A stretch of DNA of 64,000 bases from Shouchella tritolerans. Lineage in GTDB: Bacteria; Bacillota; Bacilli; Bacillales; Bacillaceae_D. The notes under the pieces are model-generated. The model searched no databases, was not told the DNA's origin, and saw only the letters and a list, made by a program, of their open reading frames with translations. The DNA is taken from contig NZ_JAODPB010000001.1 in the NCBI RefSeq assembly GCF_025770735.1, positions 744,001-808,000 of the forward strand, written 5' to 3'. Below, piece after piece: positions 1-8,684 of the stretch; within the stretch, counting starts at the first letter, position 1; every line of letters starts with the position of its first letter. A program made the position numbers and the translations under genes.

Positions 1-957
1 TTTTACTAAGCGGTTGCGTTGTGCAAGCTCAATGTCGCGAATGTCAACAGTAAGTGTCACTTCACCGCTAATCACATTCGGCGTATTTGGATATACCGTT
101 TGTTGGCCAACGGTAGCGACAGCGGTTTTGCTGAACTGGGCAGGGAGGCTTTCAATCGCGACCAGCCATTCTGCTCCAGCAACAGCTGCGTCTTTGCGCA
201 TGCCCATCGGCGTATTTCCGGCATGGTCGCTTTCGCCTTTAAATGTGCCCTGGAGCCATAGCGGGCCAGCAATACCGCTAACGACACCAATTGGAATATT
301 TGCTTTTTCCAGCTGTTTGCCTTGCTCAATATGCAATTCGATGAAGGCATAAAAGTCTTCGTGCTGCCGATGGGCTTTTGCTAGTTTGTGTGGGTCAAAC
401 CCTTGATTTTTTAAGGCATCCACTAACGTCACACCATCTTTGTCAGAGTAGCGTTCAAGGTCAGCCTCAGAAAATTCGCCCATCATCACTTGCGAGCCAT
501 AAATGCCAGTTGGAAATCGAGATCCTTCCTCGTTTACAAAAATAATCCATTCCAACGGGCGGGGAAATGGCTTGCCTTCTTCTAGAAGCGATTCAATTGC
601 GCATAGGGAAGCAATCGCGCCGAGAGCGCCATCGAACGCCCCACCGTTGACAACGGTATCAATATGAGAACCAGTTGCTACGGCGCCTAGATCAGGCCGT
701 GTTCCTTCTAACCGGCCAATAAGGTTCCCAACCTCGTCCTCTCGCATTGTAAGCCCAATACGTTTCCCCCATTGCGTGAGCAGTCGTTTTGCGTGTGCTT
801 CCTCGTTGGTATAAGCAAGCCTCGTCACCCCTCCTGCTTTCGTACGGCCAATTTGCGATAGGGCGGTGAGGCGGGCTGCGAGTTTGTTCGGCTGGATGCC
901 ATTGAGCGCTTTTATATGCGTGGCATCATCGTTGAATTGTTGGCGGATAAAACTCAT
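1..957 (-). CDS. Zn-dependent carbamoylase/allantoate amidohydrolase (M20 family), C-terminus missing
   Basis: The protein reads leftwards from ATG at 957 and stays open to the window edge, giving 319 residues of a family usually near 410. It has the hydantoinase/carbamoylase amidase pattern of M20 metallopeptidases: the metal-binding GSHIDTVVNGGAFDG segment, then EEGSRF with the catalytic/metal glutamates, then ELHIEQG. These enzymes hydrolyse N-carbamoyl-amino acids or ureido compounds to release ammonia and CO2, in the cytoplasm. A Shine-Dalgarno (AAGGAG) lies just upstream of the start. The exact substrate (N-carbamoyl-L-amino acid, allantoate or beta-ureidopropionate) cannot be decided, because the neighbouring genes on that side are outside the window. 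The family call is firm and the substrate is open. Confidence 0.85.
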   Translation of the reverse strand, partial: MSFIRQQFNDDATHIKALNGIQPNKLAARLTALSQIGRTKAGGVTRLAYTNEEAHAKRLLTQWGKRIGLTMREDEVGNLIGRLEGTRPDLGAVATGSHIDTVVNGGAFDGALGAIASLCAIESLLEEGKPFPRPLEWIIFVNEEGSRFPTGIYGSQVMMGEFSEADLERYSDKDGVTLVDALKNQGFDPHKLAKAHRQHEDFYAFIELHIEQGKQLEKANIPIGVVSGIAGPLWLQGTFKGESDHAGNTPMGMRKDAAVAGAEWLVAIESLPAQFSKTAVATVGQQTVYPNTPNVISGEVTLTVDIRDIELAQRNRLVK

Positions 958-1085
958 ATTATGCTCCTTTTTCATATAAATGGTCGTCTCCCCTTATTAT
1001 ACACAGCCAAAGCGAGTTGTCTTTCTAAATAAGTCGAAGTCGATTATGATAAGGAAAGAGATATCGTAAAAAAGGAGGAAAAGGG

Positions 1086-1772
1086 ATGCAGAAAACCGCC
1101 ATCCAAGTCATTAAAGGGCAGGGTTTTCCAAGCGGCGAGCAGCTTTCTGTTCGTGGAGGTCGCATGCTCATTGGCCGGGCAGGCCCTTCTGTCGATGTTG
1201 GCTTTGTCGATCCTTATATTTCACGCAAGCATGCTTTAATAGAAGAAAAAGACGGCCATTATACAATAACAGACTTGAATAGCAAGCATGGTGTGGAAGT
1301 GAATCGGCTGCAAATACCACCAGGCAAGCCTTTTCCTCTGCACCACAGTGATTCGATCACATTGGCGAAAGGGGCAGCGGAGCTGACATTTTTGCATGGA
1401 AGCGAACAACGCCAAGAACAAACGCGAGAATTAGATGCCGTCACTGACCATCGTTTGATTGTGCACAAGACGAAGCGGCAGGTCATTGTCGGTGGCAAGC
1501 GCCTTGCATTGAGCGGCAAACATATTGAATTGCTATTTTGCCTATATGATAATCGCAATCGTGCCGTCAGTTATGAAGAATTGAAAGTTAATGTTTGGCC
1601 AGAGCGTATGGTGGCACAAGGCGGATCGGTGCCTGATGTCGAAAAAGAAGAAGTGAATGCACTTGTTTATCGGCTTAGGAAGAAGCTAGGCGTTTACAGC
1701 AGCATGATTGTGACAGTCCCGAGGTACGGCTATATGCTTGATATAGGAGAAGGTCGCTCAAAGAAAGCTTGA
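1086..1772 (+). CDS. FHA domain / winged-helix DNA-binding protein
   Basis: This 228-residue protein has two parts. Residues about 5-100 form a forkhead-associated domain (GRMLIGRAG, then SRKHALIE, then LNSKHGVEVN), the phosphothreonine-binding fold. Residues about 120-222 look like an OmpR/PhoB-type winged helix (LSGKHIELLFCLYDN ... VNALVYRLRKKLG ... TVPRYGYML). There is no receiver domain. It is probably a transcription factor that reads Ser/Thr phosphorylation, for instance by a PrkC-like kinase. It lies directly upstream of the class D beta-lactamase on the same strand, 109 bases away, so it may regulate that gene; this is inference from position. The start ATG has a strong AAAGGAGG upstream. 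The domains are convincing; the target is unknown. Confidence 0.8.
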   Translation: MQKTAIQVIKGQGFPSGEQLSVRGGRMLIGRAGPSVDVGFVDPYISRKHALIEEKDGHYTITDLNSKHGVEVNRLQIPPGKPFPLHHSDSITLAKGAAELTFLHGSEQRQEQTRELDAVTDHRLIVHKTKRQVIVGGKRLALSGKHIELLFCLYDNRNRAVSYEELKVNVWPERMVAQGGSVPDVEKEEVNALVYRLRKKLGVYSSMIVTVPRYGYMLDIGEGRSKKA

Positions 1773-1881
1773 ATCGGACATCGTAAGATTCTGAACATTA
1801 TTAGGGAAACGTCAGGAAAGCATCATCTTCATGCCATGTTAATAGAGGTAGCGTCTTGCTATGCTCAAGGGAGAAGATGAG

Positions 1882-2700
1882 GTGAAAACAATGAAGAAGG
1901 CAATAATGGCTGCGAGTGTTTTAGGTCTAGCTGGTATAGTAGCATTTATAGGCGAAGGCCAACCAGCAGATGAACCAACATTCGCAAAAGAGATTCCGAA
2001 ACTAGAGGAAATTGAAGCGGAGGAATATTTTTCTGGCCATGATGGTACTTTTGTTCTTCACGATTTACAGCAGGACCGTACATTTGTGTACAACCATGAG
2101 CGTGCAGAAAAAGCATTTCCACCGCAGTCGACTTTTAAAGTCGCAAATGCCCTAATTGGCTTGCAAACGGGGGCGGTGAAAGATGAATACGATATAAAGT
2201 ACTGGGACGGCATTGAAAGAGAGCTTGACGTCTGGAATAAAGATCATACACTTGGATCTGGGCTGAGGCATTCTGTCGTTTGGTATTACCAAGCGCTTGC
2301 TAGGGATATTGGCGAAGAACAAATGCAAAAATGGCTTGATGCCATTTCTTATGGCAATCGCGATATCACGGGTGGCATTGACCAATTTTGGCTAAGCAGT
2401 TCGCTTGAGATTACCCCTCTTGAGCAAGCTGACTTTATCAGCGATTTATATCACGAAGTACTTCCGTTTTCAAAAGATGCGATAAAAACGGTGAAACGTA
2501 TGATGATCGAGGAGGAAGGCGACCATTATACCCTTTATGGAAAAACGGGGCAAGGGCCGAATGTTGGCTGGTATGTCGGCTATATAGAATCTGGCAATGG
2601 CACGTATGCGTTTGTGACAAACTTAGATGGCACCAGTGCACACGCCAAAGAAATTACGTTGAGTTTGTTAGAAGAATTTCACTTAATCGGCGGGCCATGA
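1882..2700 (+). CDS. Class D (OXA-type) serine beta-lactamase
   Basis: All class D motifs are present in order: STFK with the active-site serine at about residue 83 and the lysine that is normally carboxylated at 86, SVV at 131-133, YGN at 157-159, and KTG at 221-223. The N-terminus (MKTMKKAIMAASVLGLAGIVAF) is a signal peptide or membrane anchor without a clear lipobox, so the enzyme should act outside the membrane. I chose GTG at 1882, with AAGGGAG eight bases upstream; ATG at 1891 is also possible, and the longer in-frame ATG at 1861 has no ribosome site. Gram-positive class D enzymes of this kind are known from other bacilli. The FHA regulator upstream and a stem-loop downstream complete the unit. 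Expected role: penicillin hydrolysis; the spectrum cannot be read from sequence. Confidence 0.93.
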   Translation: MKTMKKAIMAASVLGLAGIVAFIGEGQPADEPTFAKEIPKLEEIEAEEYFSGHDGTFVLHDLQQDRTFVYNHERAEKAFPPQSTFKVANALIGLQTGAVKDEYDIKYWDGIERELDVWNKDHTLGSGLRHSVVWYYQALARDIGEEQMQKWLDAISYGNRDITGGIDQFWLSSSLEITPLEQADFISDLYHEVLPFSKDAIKTVKRMMIEEEGDHYTLYGKTGQGPNVGWYVGYIESGNGTYAFVTNLDGTSAHAKEITLSLLEEFHLIGGP

Positions 2701-2726
2701 TAAACAGAGCAGACAGGGCGATATCC

Positions 2727-2760
2727 GAGGTTGTCGACTTTGTTGACAACCTCTTTGTGG
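2727..2760 (+). terminator. Stem-loop after the beta-lactamase gene
   Basis: GAGGTTGTCGAC and GTTGACAACCTC form a 12-bp stem (one G-U pair) around a TTT loop, followed by a short T run. The hairpin closely resembles the end of the interspersed repeat described at 9914 and 33511, so it may be a relic of that element used as a terminator. Confidence 0.55.
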
Positions 2761-2815
2761 TCATCACGATAAATAGGCATAGTCAGACTTACACGATGCG
2801 CCTCTAATCCACGTC

Positions 2816-3646
2816 TTAAAGGCTTTTCACTTCTTCCAGCAATGCTTTTAGTTGAGCAATGGCTTGCTGGCAGCAGGAAACATCACTAGAAAGAAGGGTG
2901 ATTGCTTCATCAATCCGTTCTTTGTAGTGTAGCGGCTGAAGTGGAAAGGAAGAAATCATCATGACCGCTTTCTTTTCATTAATACAATATACTTCATTTT
3001 TAGCGAAGAGGACTTGATTTAGACAGGCAATTGCTCGGTAGCCATGCCCCATTAAGTACGATAAATCGTTTTTATCAACATTAGCTTCCATAAACATGAG
3101 GGAAAATGAAGCTTCAAACGCGAAAAACTGGATAAGCGTCTGTTTCATTTTTGTTGGATATGGGTCAGTCAATGCTTTCAATTGTGCGAGTCTTCCAAAA
3201 GGATCGGTTTGAATACGAGAGATGGCTAGTTCACCCATATACATAGCATTGGCATAACCGTGTGGATGTCCTGTTTGGTAATGCATAGTGATGGCTCCGT
3301 TACGGCAATCGGCAATGACTTGTTCGACCCGTCTGATGTCACGCAATATGAGATCAACGTGATAGCCATTAATAACAAGCCAAGCACCGGCATTGACCCA
3401 CTCACCCCACTCCCCAAGGGCAGTAACAACACGCTCCTCTCCGTTACAATCTTGTAAAGCACGAACAGACCGATCAAGCTGTTCGGTCGTAAATCCTTGG
3501 CTGAGGTCATAATAGATGCCAATATCAATGTCAGAATCGGCGCTGTAGGTGCCTCGAGCGCGAGAACCGCCAAGGACGGTACCAACAATTCCAGGCACAG
3601 TTTTTAGTTGTTCGCCTACTTTGGCAACTAGTTCGTTTGGATCCAT
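2816..3646 (-). CDS. Aminoglycoside-type nucleotidyltransferase
   Basis: This 276-residue protein carries the polymerase-beta-like nucleotidyltransferase signature GGSRARGTYSADSDIDIG near its N-terminus: the GS motif, then the DxD metal-binding pair, with the third acidic residue in VDLILRD. The rest is a helical domain as in antibiotic adenylyltransferases. I start it at ATG 3646 (MDPNEL) because AAGGAG lies about nine bases upstream; the longer reading frame overlaps the divergent HemAT start. It probably transfers AMP to a small molecule. B. clausii carries a known intrinsic aadD2 gene, but I cannot show that this is that enzyme, so the substrate is left open. It lies downstream of and converges with the beta-lactamase. 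Confidence 0.75.
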   Translation of the reverse strand: MDPNELVAKVGEQLKTVPGIVGTVLGGSRARGTYSADSDIDIGIYYDLSQGFTTEQLDRSVRALQDCNGEERVVTALGEWGEWVNAGAWLVINGYHVDLILRDIRRVEQVIADCRNGAITMHYQTGHPHGYANAMYMGELAISRIQTDPFGRLAQLKALTDPYPTKMKQTLIQFFAFEASFSLMFMEANVDKNDLSYLMGHGYRAIACLNQVLFAKNEVYCINEKKAVMMISSFPLQPLHYKERIDEAITLLSSDVSCCQQAIAQLKALLEEVKSL

Positions 3647-3800
3647 GGCTTTTGTGCTCCTTCCGCTAAAAGGTTTCGCAAACAAAACAAGCATACACAA
3701 TAAGCAGTCATTGATCAAAGCGAAGCGGAAAAAACTGGACAAAACCATACAATACTGCCGATAAAAAAGAGAAGTGTGCAAATAAGGAGGGGGCAGACCG

Positions 3801-5135
3801 ATGTTTCTAAGAAAAGCGAACAAACAGGAAAACATGCAATTGAAAAGGGCACCAGACCCTATAAAAATCGAACTGGATGAAAGTGAAATCCAAAAACAAA
3901 TTGGGTTTATCGGCTTAAATGCAAGTGACCTCGAATATATACACCTCTTGTATCCACTTGTAAACGAACATATTGCAACGATTACTGAAGCCTTTTACGA
4001 GAAGTTGCTTGAACAGCCCCATTTACGGCAGTTGGTAACGACTTATAGCAGCATTGACGCATTAAAACAAACATTAAAACAACATATTTTAGAAATGTTT
4101 GAAGGAAAGGTGGATGCCGCTTTTTTTGCTAAGCGTAAACGGATTGCTCAAACCCATGTTCGAATTGGTCTTAAAACCAAGTGGTACATTGGCGCTTTTC
4201 ACAACTTGCAGCTAGAATTACAGCAGATGATCGTCAAACACCTCAAACCTGGCAATGAACAATTTCTTGCTTTCTGCGCAGTTGGGAAGCTTATCAACTT
4301 TGAACAACAGCTTGTTTTAGAAGCATACGAAGAGGAAGAAAGGCGGATCCGTTTAAAATTTGAGACTCATAAAGATACGTATATCAGGCAAGTGCGCCAT
4401 GCTCTCCAAAACATTGAACATTTAATCGGCAAAATGGAGCAATCTGTCCATAAAGCAGCCGTCCAATCCCAATCAATTGAAACATTAACCCACAAAGGAA
4501 AATCGAATTCCGAGCGCTCATTAGATGCTTCAAAAAATGGCCAGCAGCAAGTGGACAGGCAGAGCGGCCATATGGGTCACATCCAAGCATGTATAGAACA
4601 AATTGAAGCTAGCATGAATGAATTGACGGCGTTATCTGTACAATTTGAGGACGTAAGTGCGAACGTTAAGCAAATGGCAGACCAAACGACACTATTGTCT
4701 CTGAATGCGAGCATTGAGGCGGCACAAGCGGGGGACTACGGAAGAGGGTTTGCCGTGGTAGCGGACCAAGTCCGCAAATTAGCAATGAAAACCAAAGACT
4801 CAAGTGGCCACGTAGCCAGTTTAGTGTCAGACGTCCATGCCCAAAGAAAGCTCGTTGAACATTCGATTGCGGAAGTGGTCCAGGCCGTTGAACAAGGAAT
4901 CTCTAGTATGGAAACGACGGAGAAATGCTTTGAACAGATTCTCCATTTTGGGCAAACAAATGAAGTCCACTTTGGCGAAATTCAAAGCAGTGTTAGCCTA
5001 TTGCATGTATCAATAGCGGAACAAATGAAAGCGGTTGTCTCATCATCAGCTGCTGCGATCGAACAATTGGCCGCTCAGACTGCAAATTATGAACAAACGA
5101 TCGAGAAAAAGACAGAAGATGAGGAAACGACTTAA
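3801..5135 (+). CDS. hemAT: HemAT haem-based aerotaxis transducer
   Basis: This is a 444-residue globin-coupled chemotaxis sensor. Residues about 25-175 are the globin domain; His119 in RIAQTHVRIGL lines up with the proximal haem ligand of B. subtilis HemAT, and the tyrosine in AFYEKLL lies where the distal tyrosine is found. Residues about 190-440 form a methyl-accepting signalling coiled coil with the conserved hairpin tip (TLLSLNASIEAAQAG and FAVVADQVRKLA). There are no membrane segments, so it is a soluble oxygen sensor that controls CheA. The ATG at 3801 has AAGGAGGGGG upstream. It is transcribed divergently from the nucleotidyltransferase and stands alone. Its length and architecture are normal for the family. 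Confidence 0.95.
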   Translation: MFLRKANKQENMQLKRAPDPIKIELDESEIQKQIGFIGLNASDLEYIHLLYPLVNEHIATITEAFYEKLLEQPHLRQLVTTYSSIDALKQTLKQHILEMFEGKVDAAFFAKRKRIAQTHVRIGLKTKWYIGAFHNLQLELQQMIVKHLKPGNEQFLAFCAVGKLINFEQQLVLEAYEEEERRIRLKFETHKDTYIRQVRHALQNIEHLIGKMEQSVHKAAVQSQSIETLTHKGKSNSERSLDASKNGQQQVDRQSGHMGHIQACIEQIEASMNELTALSVQFEDVSANVKQMADQTTLLSLNASIEAAQAGDYGRGFAVVADQVRKLAMKTKDSSGHVASLVSDVHAQRKLVEHSIAEVVQAVEQGISSMETTEKCFEQILHFGQTNEVHFGEIQSSVSLLHVSIAEQMKAVVSSSAAAIEQLAAQTANYEQTIEKKTEDEETT

Positions 5136-5296
5136 TCGGGATGTCCGCGAATGCTTCTCAAACGAGAACGACAAGTGGAATAGCCGTCCTCTACTGCCAT
5201 AAAACAGCTGATAACGATCAAGAAAATAAAATTCAGTAAAAACGGCGGCGATGGCTGCAACCTGAAACCTGAAAACCCTTTGGGCTAGAGCGTGTT

Positions 5297-6325
5297 TTAG
5301 TCGATCGATTTACGGGATGAGCGCATCTGGACGGAGTGCCTTTTGATGAGTTCATGTCGGATGATACGTCCTGAACTTGCTTGCCCCGTTGCAATTGAAT
5401 CAAACAGCAAGTTTGCAGCCGTTTTGCCCATGCTAAAAAAATGTTGTGAAACGGTTGTTAAAGGGGGAACGGCCATTTTTGCGAGCTTGGTGCCATCAAA
5501 GCCGATAACGGAAAGGTCTTCTGGAATGCGAAGTCCTCTTGCAGCAGCGGCGGACATGGCACCGATGGCGAGTTCATCGCTTGCTGAAAAGACAGCTGTC
5601 AAATTCGGATGATTGGTGTATAGTTGTTGAAAGGCTTTCTGCCCATCTTCAAAATAGAACCCTTTGTCCCAAGCAACTTTCGTAGGCACATAAGCGATTC
5701 CCGCTTCCTTTAGCGCCCGTTTGTAACCGGCCATTCGTGGCGCCCCAGCCAACAAATCAGACGGGTTCCCGCTGATCATGCCGATCTCTGTATGGCCTTG
5801 CTGAATGAAATAATGGACCGCATCATAAGCAGCCGTCTCATTGTCGACTTGGACGGCTGGTATAGTCGGGTCTTCCGAATAAGCAGAAATGGTGACAACA
5901 GGCACACCGATTTTACGGACGATCGCTACATATTCCAATGTTAGCAGTTGGCTTGCAAACAAAATGCCGTCCACTTGCTTTTCTTGCAATAATTTTAAGT
6001 ACTCTTTTGTTTTATGGCCGCTAGAGGCTGTATTGCAAATGACGATGCTTTGCCCTCTGGCATGTGCAGCTTCCTCTATGCCTTGGAGGATTTCAGCGCT
6101 GACGAGCCCCGATATTTCTGGAAACAAGACGCCAATCGTATTGCTTTGCTTATTAATGAGGCCGCGGGCAATGGCATTAGGGGAATAACCCATTTCTTCG
6201 ATTGTTTTTAGCACATGTTGTTTGGTTTTTAGGGAATAGCCAATCCCGTTGTTTAGCACGCGGGAAACGGTTGCAATCGAAACGCCTGCTTCTTTGGCTA
6301 CATCTTTAATGGTTGGTTTATTCAA
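5297..6325 (-). CDS. LacI-family transcriptional repressor
   Basis: The 342-residue protein begins with a textbook LacI helix-turn-helix (TIKDVAKEAGVSIATVSRVLN) and hinge (YSPNAIARGL), followed by a periplasmic-binding-like sugar sensor domain that ends in the usual VIGFDGT and dimer region. It should repress catabolic genes until a sugar or sugar phosphate binds. The next gene upstream, an aldo/keto reductase, has the same orientation but is separated by a repeat element and hairpin, so co-transcription is uncertain. Possible operators lie just upstream at 6367-6400, which suggests autoregulation. The inducer is not identifiable. The length is standard. Confidence 0.9.
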   Translation of the reverse strand: MNKPTIKDVAKEAGVSIATVSRVLNNGIGYSLKTKQHVLKTIEEMGYSPNAIARGLINKQSNTIGVLFPEISGLVSAEILQGIEEAAHARGQSIVICNTASSGHKTKEYLKLLQEKQVDGILFASQLLTLEYVAIVRKIGVPVVTISAYSEDPTIPAVQVDNETAAYDAVHYFIQQGHTEIGMISGNPSDLLAGAPRMAGYKRALKEAGIAYVPTKVAWDKGFYFEDGQKAFQQLYTNHPNLTAVFSASDELAIGAMSAAAARGLRIPEDLSVIGFDGTKLAKMAVPPLTTVSQHFFSMGKTAANLLFDSIATGQASSGRIIRHELIKRHSVQMRSSRKSID

Positions 6326-6366
6326 TCACGTCATTCCCCCTAAAACACACTTTCCTGAGTTTAGTA

Positions 6367-6400
6367 TGGAAGCGTTATGATAAATAGTCAAGCGCTTCGA
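6367..6400. promoter_or_regulatory. Candidate cre-like and LacI-type operator sites
   Basis: TGGAAGCGTTATGA (6367-6380) matches the CcpA cre consensus at 12 of 14 positions. The palindrome TCAAGCGCTTCGA (about 6389-6400) has the AAGCGCTT core typical of LacI-family operators. Both lie 40-75 bases upstream of the repressor start on its promoter side, consistent with autoregulation. The assignment is by consensus only. Confidence 0.4.
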
Positions 6401-6402
6401 AG

Positions 6403-6556
6403 CAACACGAGTACATCCACTGTACTCGTGTTAGACTTTGGACAAGTGCTCGAATACTCGGCATTTGCCTCGGTCATATGCTTGCTTATGAAACTACGTG
6501 TTATTCGTATCTTCCTAGCCCTCCACTTTTTGTCTACAAGCGTTCTCAGTATGAAT
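6403..6556. repeat. Diverged copy (A) of the terminator-associated interspersed repeat
   Basis: A perfect 12-bp stem-loop (AACACGAGTACA / TGTACTCGTGTT) at 6403-6431 is followed by about 120 bases that align with the repeat at 33545-33694. Shared blocks include TTTGCCTCGGTCATATGCT, then TTATTCGTATCTTCC against CTATTCGCATCTTCC, then TACAAGCGTT against GACAAGCGTT. Only one hairpin is seen here, and the right end runs into the stop codon of the aldo/keto reductase. It is clearly related but more decayed than copies B and C. Confidence 0.65.
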
Positions 6557-6558
6557 CG

Positions 6559-7392
6559 TTAAAACTCTTCATATTCGGCAGGGTCCTGGTTTTGGATGCG
6601 GCCGTTGACTTTTGTTAGTCTATTTATTTGCTCCATTTCTTCTGTGCTTAGGGAAAAATCGAAAATCGATATGTTTTCAAGTTGGCGTTCAGGTGAAGCC
6701 GATTTTGGCAACGGAATCGCCCCAAGTTGTACATGCCAGCGTAATATAATTTGCGAGACGCTTTTTCTGTGTGTAGCCGCAATTTGTTTGATCGCTTCGT
6801 CTTGTAGAACGGTGCTAGCGCGGCCGAGAGGGCTCCATGATTCAGTAACAATGTGATGATTGTTATCCCAAGCACGTTGGCTTTCCTGAGAAAAATAAGG
6901 GTGAAGTTCAATTTGGTTAATGCTTGGCATGACGCCCGTTTCCCGTTCTAATCGCTCTAAATGTTCAGGCAAAAAGTTACATACGCCAATTGAGCGAATA
7001 AGCCCCCATTTTTGAGCATCGATTAACGCTTGCCATGCTTCTACATATAAGTCGGTTTTTGGGTTCGGCCAATGGATTAAGTATAGGTCATAATAGTCCA
7101 ATCTCGCGCGCAGCAAAGATTCTTGAATGGTCACGATCGCTTGCTCATATGCTTGTCGCCGCCCTGGCAGCTTTGAAGTGATGCGCAACTGTTCCCTTGG
7201 GACAGAACTACGCCGAATCGCTTCTCCGACAGCTCCCTCATTCTCGTAGTTGAAGGCCGAATCTAGCAGACGATAGCCAATATCAATCGCACTTACCATT
7301 GCATTGACGCCCGCTGCTCCATTCAACGCATATGTGCCAAAGCCAATAGCTGGCAACTGCAACCCATCTTTTAGTGTGACAGTTGGGATCAT
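6559..7392 (-). CDS. Aldo/keto reductase
   Basis: This 277-residue TIM-barrel NADPH-dependent oxidoreductase has the family tetrad: Asp and Tyr in LLDSAFNYENE, Lys in TSKLPG, and His in LIHWPNP. The C-terminal cofactor loop PLPKSASPERQLEN is also present. It belongs to the 2,5-diketogluconate-reductase-like group that reduces aldehydes and ketones of small metabolites. I place the start at ATG 7392 because AAGGAG lies eight bases upstream; the alternative GTG at 7401 overlaps that ribosome site. A copy of the interspersed repeat directly follows its stop codon. The substrate is unknown. Confidence 0.9.
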   Translation of the reverse strand: MIPTVTLKDGLQLPAIGFGTYALNGAAGVNAMVSAIDIGYRLLDSAFNYENEGAVGEAIRRSSVPREQLRITSKLPGRRQAYEQAIVTIQESLLRARLDYYDLYLIHWPNPKTDLYVEAWQALIDAQKWGLIRSIGVCNFLPEHLERLERETGVMPSINQIELHPYFSQESQRAWDNNHHIVTESWSPLGRASTVLQDEAIKQIAATHRKSVSQIILRWHVQLGAIPLPKSASPERQLENISIFDFSLSTEEMEQINRLTKVNGRIQNQDPAEYEEF

Positions 7393-7520
7393 CTTAATCA
7401 CTCCTTGTCTTTTGCCAATAGTCTAACATTGAACATTTATAAACGTCTAACCAAAGCGTTTGTTCTTTGCCGACTTTGATTGCTGTTGACGCTTTGCTTT
7501 GCTGCTGCTATAGTATTGAT

Positions 7521-7539
7521 GATAATGATTTTCATTCGC
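7521..7539. promoter_or_regulatory. Fur box
   Basis: GATAATGATTTTCATTCGC matches 15 of 19 positions of the Fur consensus and lies about 30 bases upstream of the siderophore-binding lipoprotein start. It overlaps the expected promoter, so iron should repress that gene. Confidence 0.75.
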
Positions 7540-7567
7540 AAACAAATATAACGGAGGTACTCGGTTC

Positions 7568-8545
7568 ATGAAGGTTCCTGTTATTTTCAGCTCTTTCCTT
7601 GCGACCGTACTTTTGCTTGGAGGCTGTGGCAATACGAGTTCAAACGAAGGGGAGGAGCCTAGTGGCAATCAAAACGGCGCAGCTGAGAGCGGAGAGATGC
7701 GCACATATACGGCTCCCAATGGAGAAGAAATAAGCATACCTGAACATCCAGAAAGAATTGTCACTGATTTTTATGCTGGCGAGTTTTTGGCGGTTGGTGC
7801 AAATGTAGTCGGGGCAGGTTCTTGGAGTTTTTCGAACCCGTTTATTGAAGAGGAGCTTAAAGACATAAAGGATGTGGGTGATCCGGTTAATACAGAAGAG
7901 GTTCTTGAGCTTGAGCCTGACTTAATTGTTGTGATGGACGAAGAACAATACGAGACGCTTTCTCAAATTGCACCAACCGTTGTCATTCCATACAATACAG
8001 CTAAAAATGTTGAAGAATCGTTGCAACTGTTCGGCGAACTAGCAAATGCTGAAGCAGAAGCGGATCAATTTCTAGACGGTTTTAATGAAGAGGCGGAAGC
8101 CGCTAGAGCCCGTGTAGAGGAAGTAGTAGAAGACGATGCGACATTTGGCATTTATGAATTGACGGACAAAGGCGATTTCTGGGTATTCAATGATAACGCC
8201 GGCCGTGGTGGGCAAGTGATCTACAATGCACTAGGTTTAAAGGCGCCGGAATCGATTGACGAAGAAGTAATTAAAACAGGGGAAATGAAACAATTGTCTA
8301 CGGAAGTTATTCCTGATTACGCGGCTGATTATATGTTTATTACCGACTACCATCCTGAAGGGGACAGCAAGCTTCCTGAGATGGAGTCTTCTCCCATTTG
8401 GCAAGGGCTTGAGGCAGTCAAAAACAATCGTGTGTTTATCAATGATTTTGATACATTTTATCCGTATGACCCGATTTCTGTCCGTGGACAAATCGATTTA
8501 ATTGCTGACATGATTGTAGAACGTGCTGAAAATAACGGCCAGTAG
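7568..8545 (+). CDS. Iron-siderophore ABC transporter substrate-binding lipoprotein
   Basis: This 325-residue protein has a lipoprotein signal peptide with lipobox LLGGC (Cys near residue 20) and an acidic linker, then a class III (FecB/FhuD/FeuA-like) binding fold: PERIVTDFYAGEFLAVGANVVG, then VLELEPDLIVV, then a long backbone helix rich in Glu and Ala. It should capture ferric siderophores at the outer face of the membrane. A Fur box sits in the promoter and GGAGG lies ten bases before the ATG. No permease or ATPase follows, so it must work with a FecCD-type transporter encoded elsewhere. A terminator follows, then an AraC regulator. Confidence 0.88.
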   Translation: MKVPVIFSSFLATVLLLGGCGNTSSNEGEEPSGNQNGAAESGEMRTYTAPNGEEISIPEHPERIVTDFYAGEFLAVGANVVGAGSWSFSNPFIEEELKDIKDVGDPVNTEEVLELEPDLIVVMDEEQYETLSQIAPTVVIPYNTAKNVEESLQLFGELANAEAEADQFLDGFNEEAEAARARVEEVVEDDATFGIYELTDKGDFWVFNDNAGRGGQVIYNALGLKAPESIDEEVIKTGEMKQLSTEVIPDYAADYMFITDYHPEGDSKLPEMESSPIWQGLEAVKNNRVFINDFDTFYPYDPISVRGQIDLIADMIVERAENNGQ

Positions 8546-8578
8546 GCATTGGACAAGTTTATACGATTAAGCGATCTC

Positions 8579-8607
8579 GCTGTTCCATTTCGGTGGAACA
8601 GCTTTTT
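8579..8607 (+). terminator. Rho-independent terminator after the siderophore-binding gene
   Basis: A perfect 9-bp stem GCTGTTCCA / TGGAACAGC with a TTTCGG loop is followed by five T residues. It separates the iron-binding lipoprotein from the AraC regulator. Confidence 0.85.
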
Positions 8608-8684
8608 CCGTTTTCATTTACCGGGGCTTGATTTGCCAGCAACTCTTTGCCAGTATACAATGAAAGAAAAAGAGGTGTGAACGG

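Noticed and set aside
2816-3835. Longer version of the nucleotidyltransferase starting at 3835
   Set aside because: The extra N-terminus overlaps the divergent hemAT start and has no homology-like content; ATG 3646 has the ribosome site.
6377-6562. 61-codon frame in the intergenic region by the aldo/keto reductase gene
   Set aside because: It is inside repeat copy A and has no ribosome site or protein-like character.
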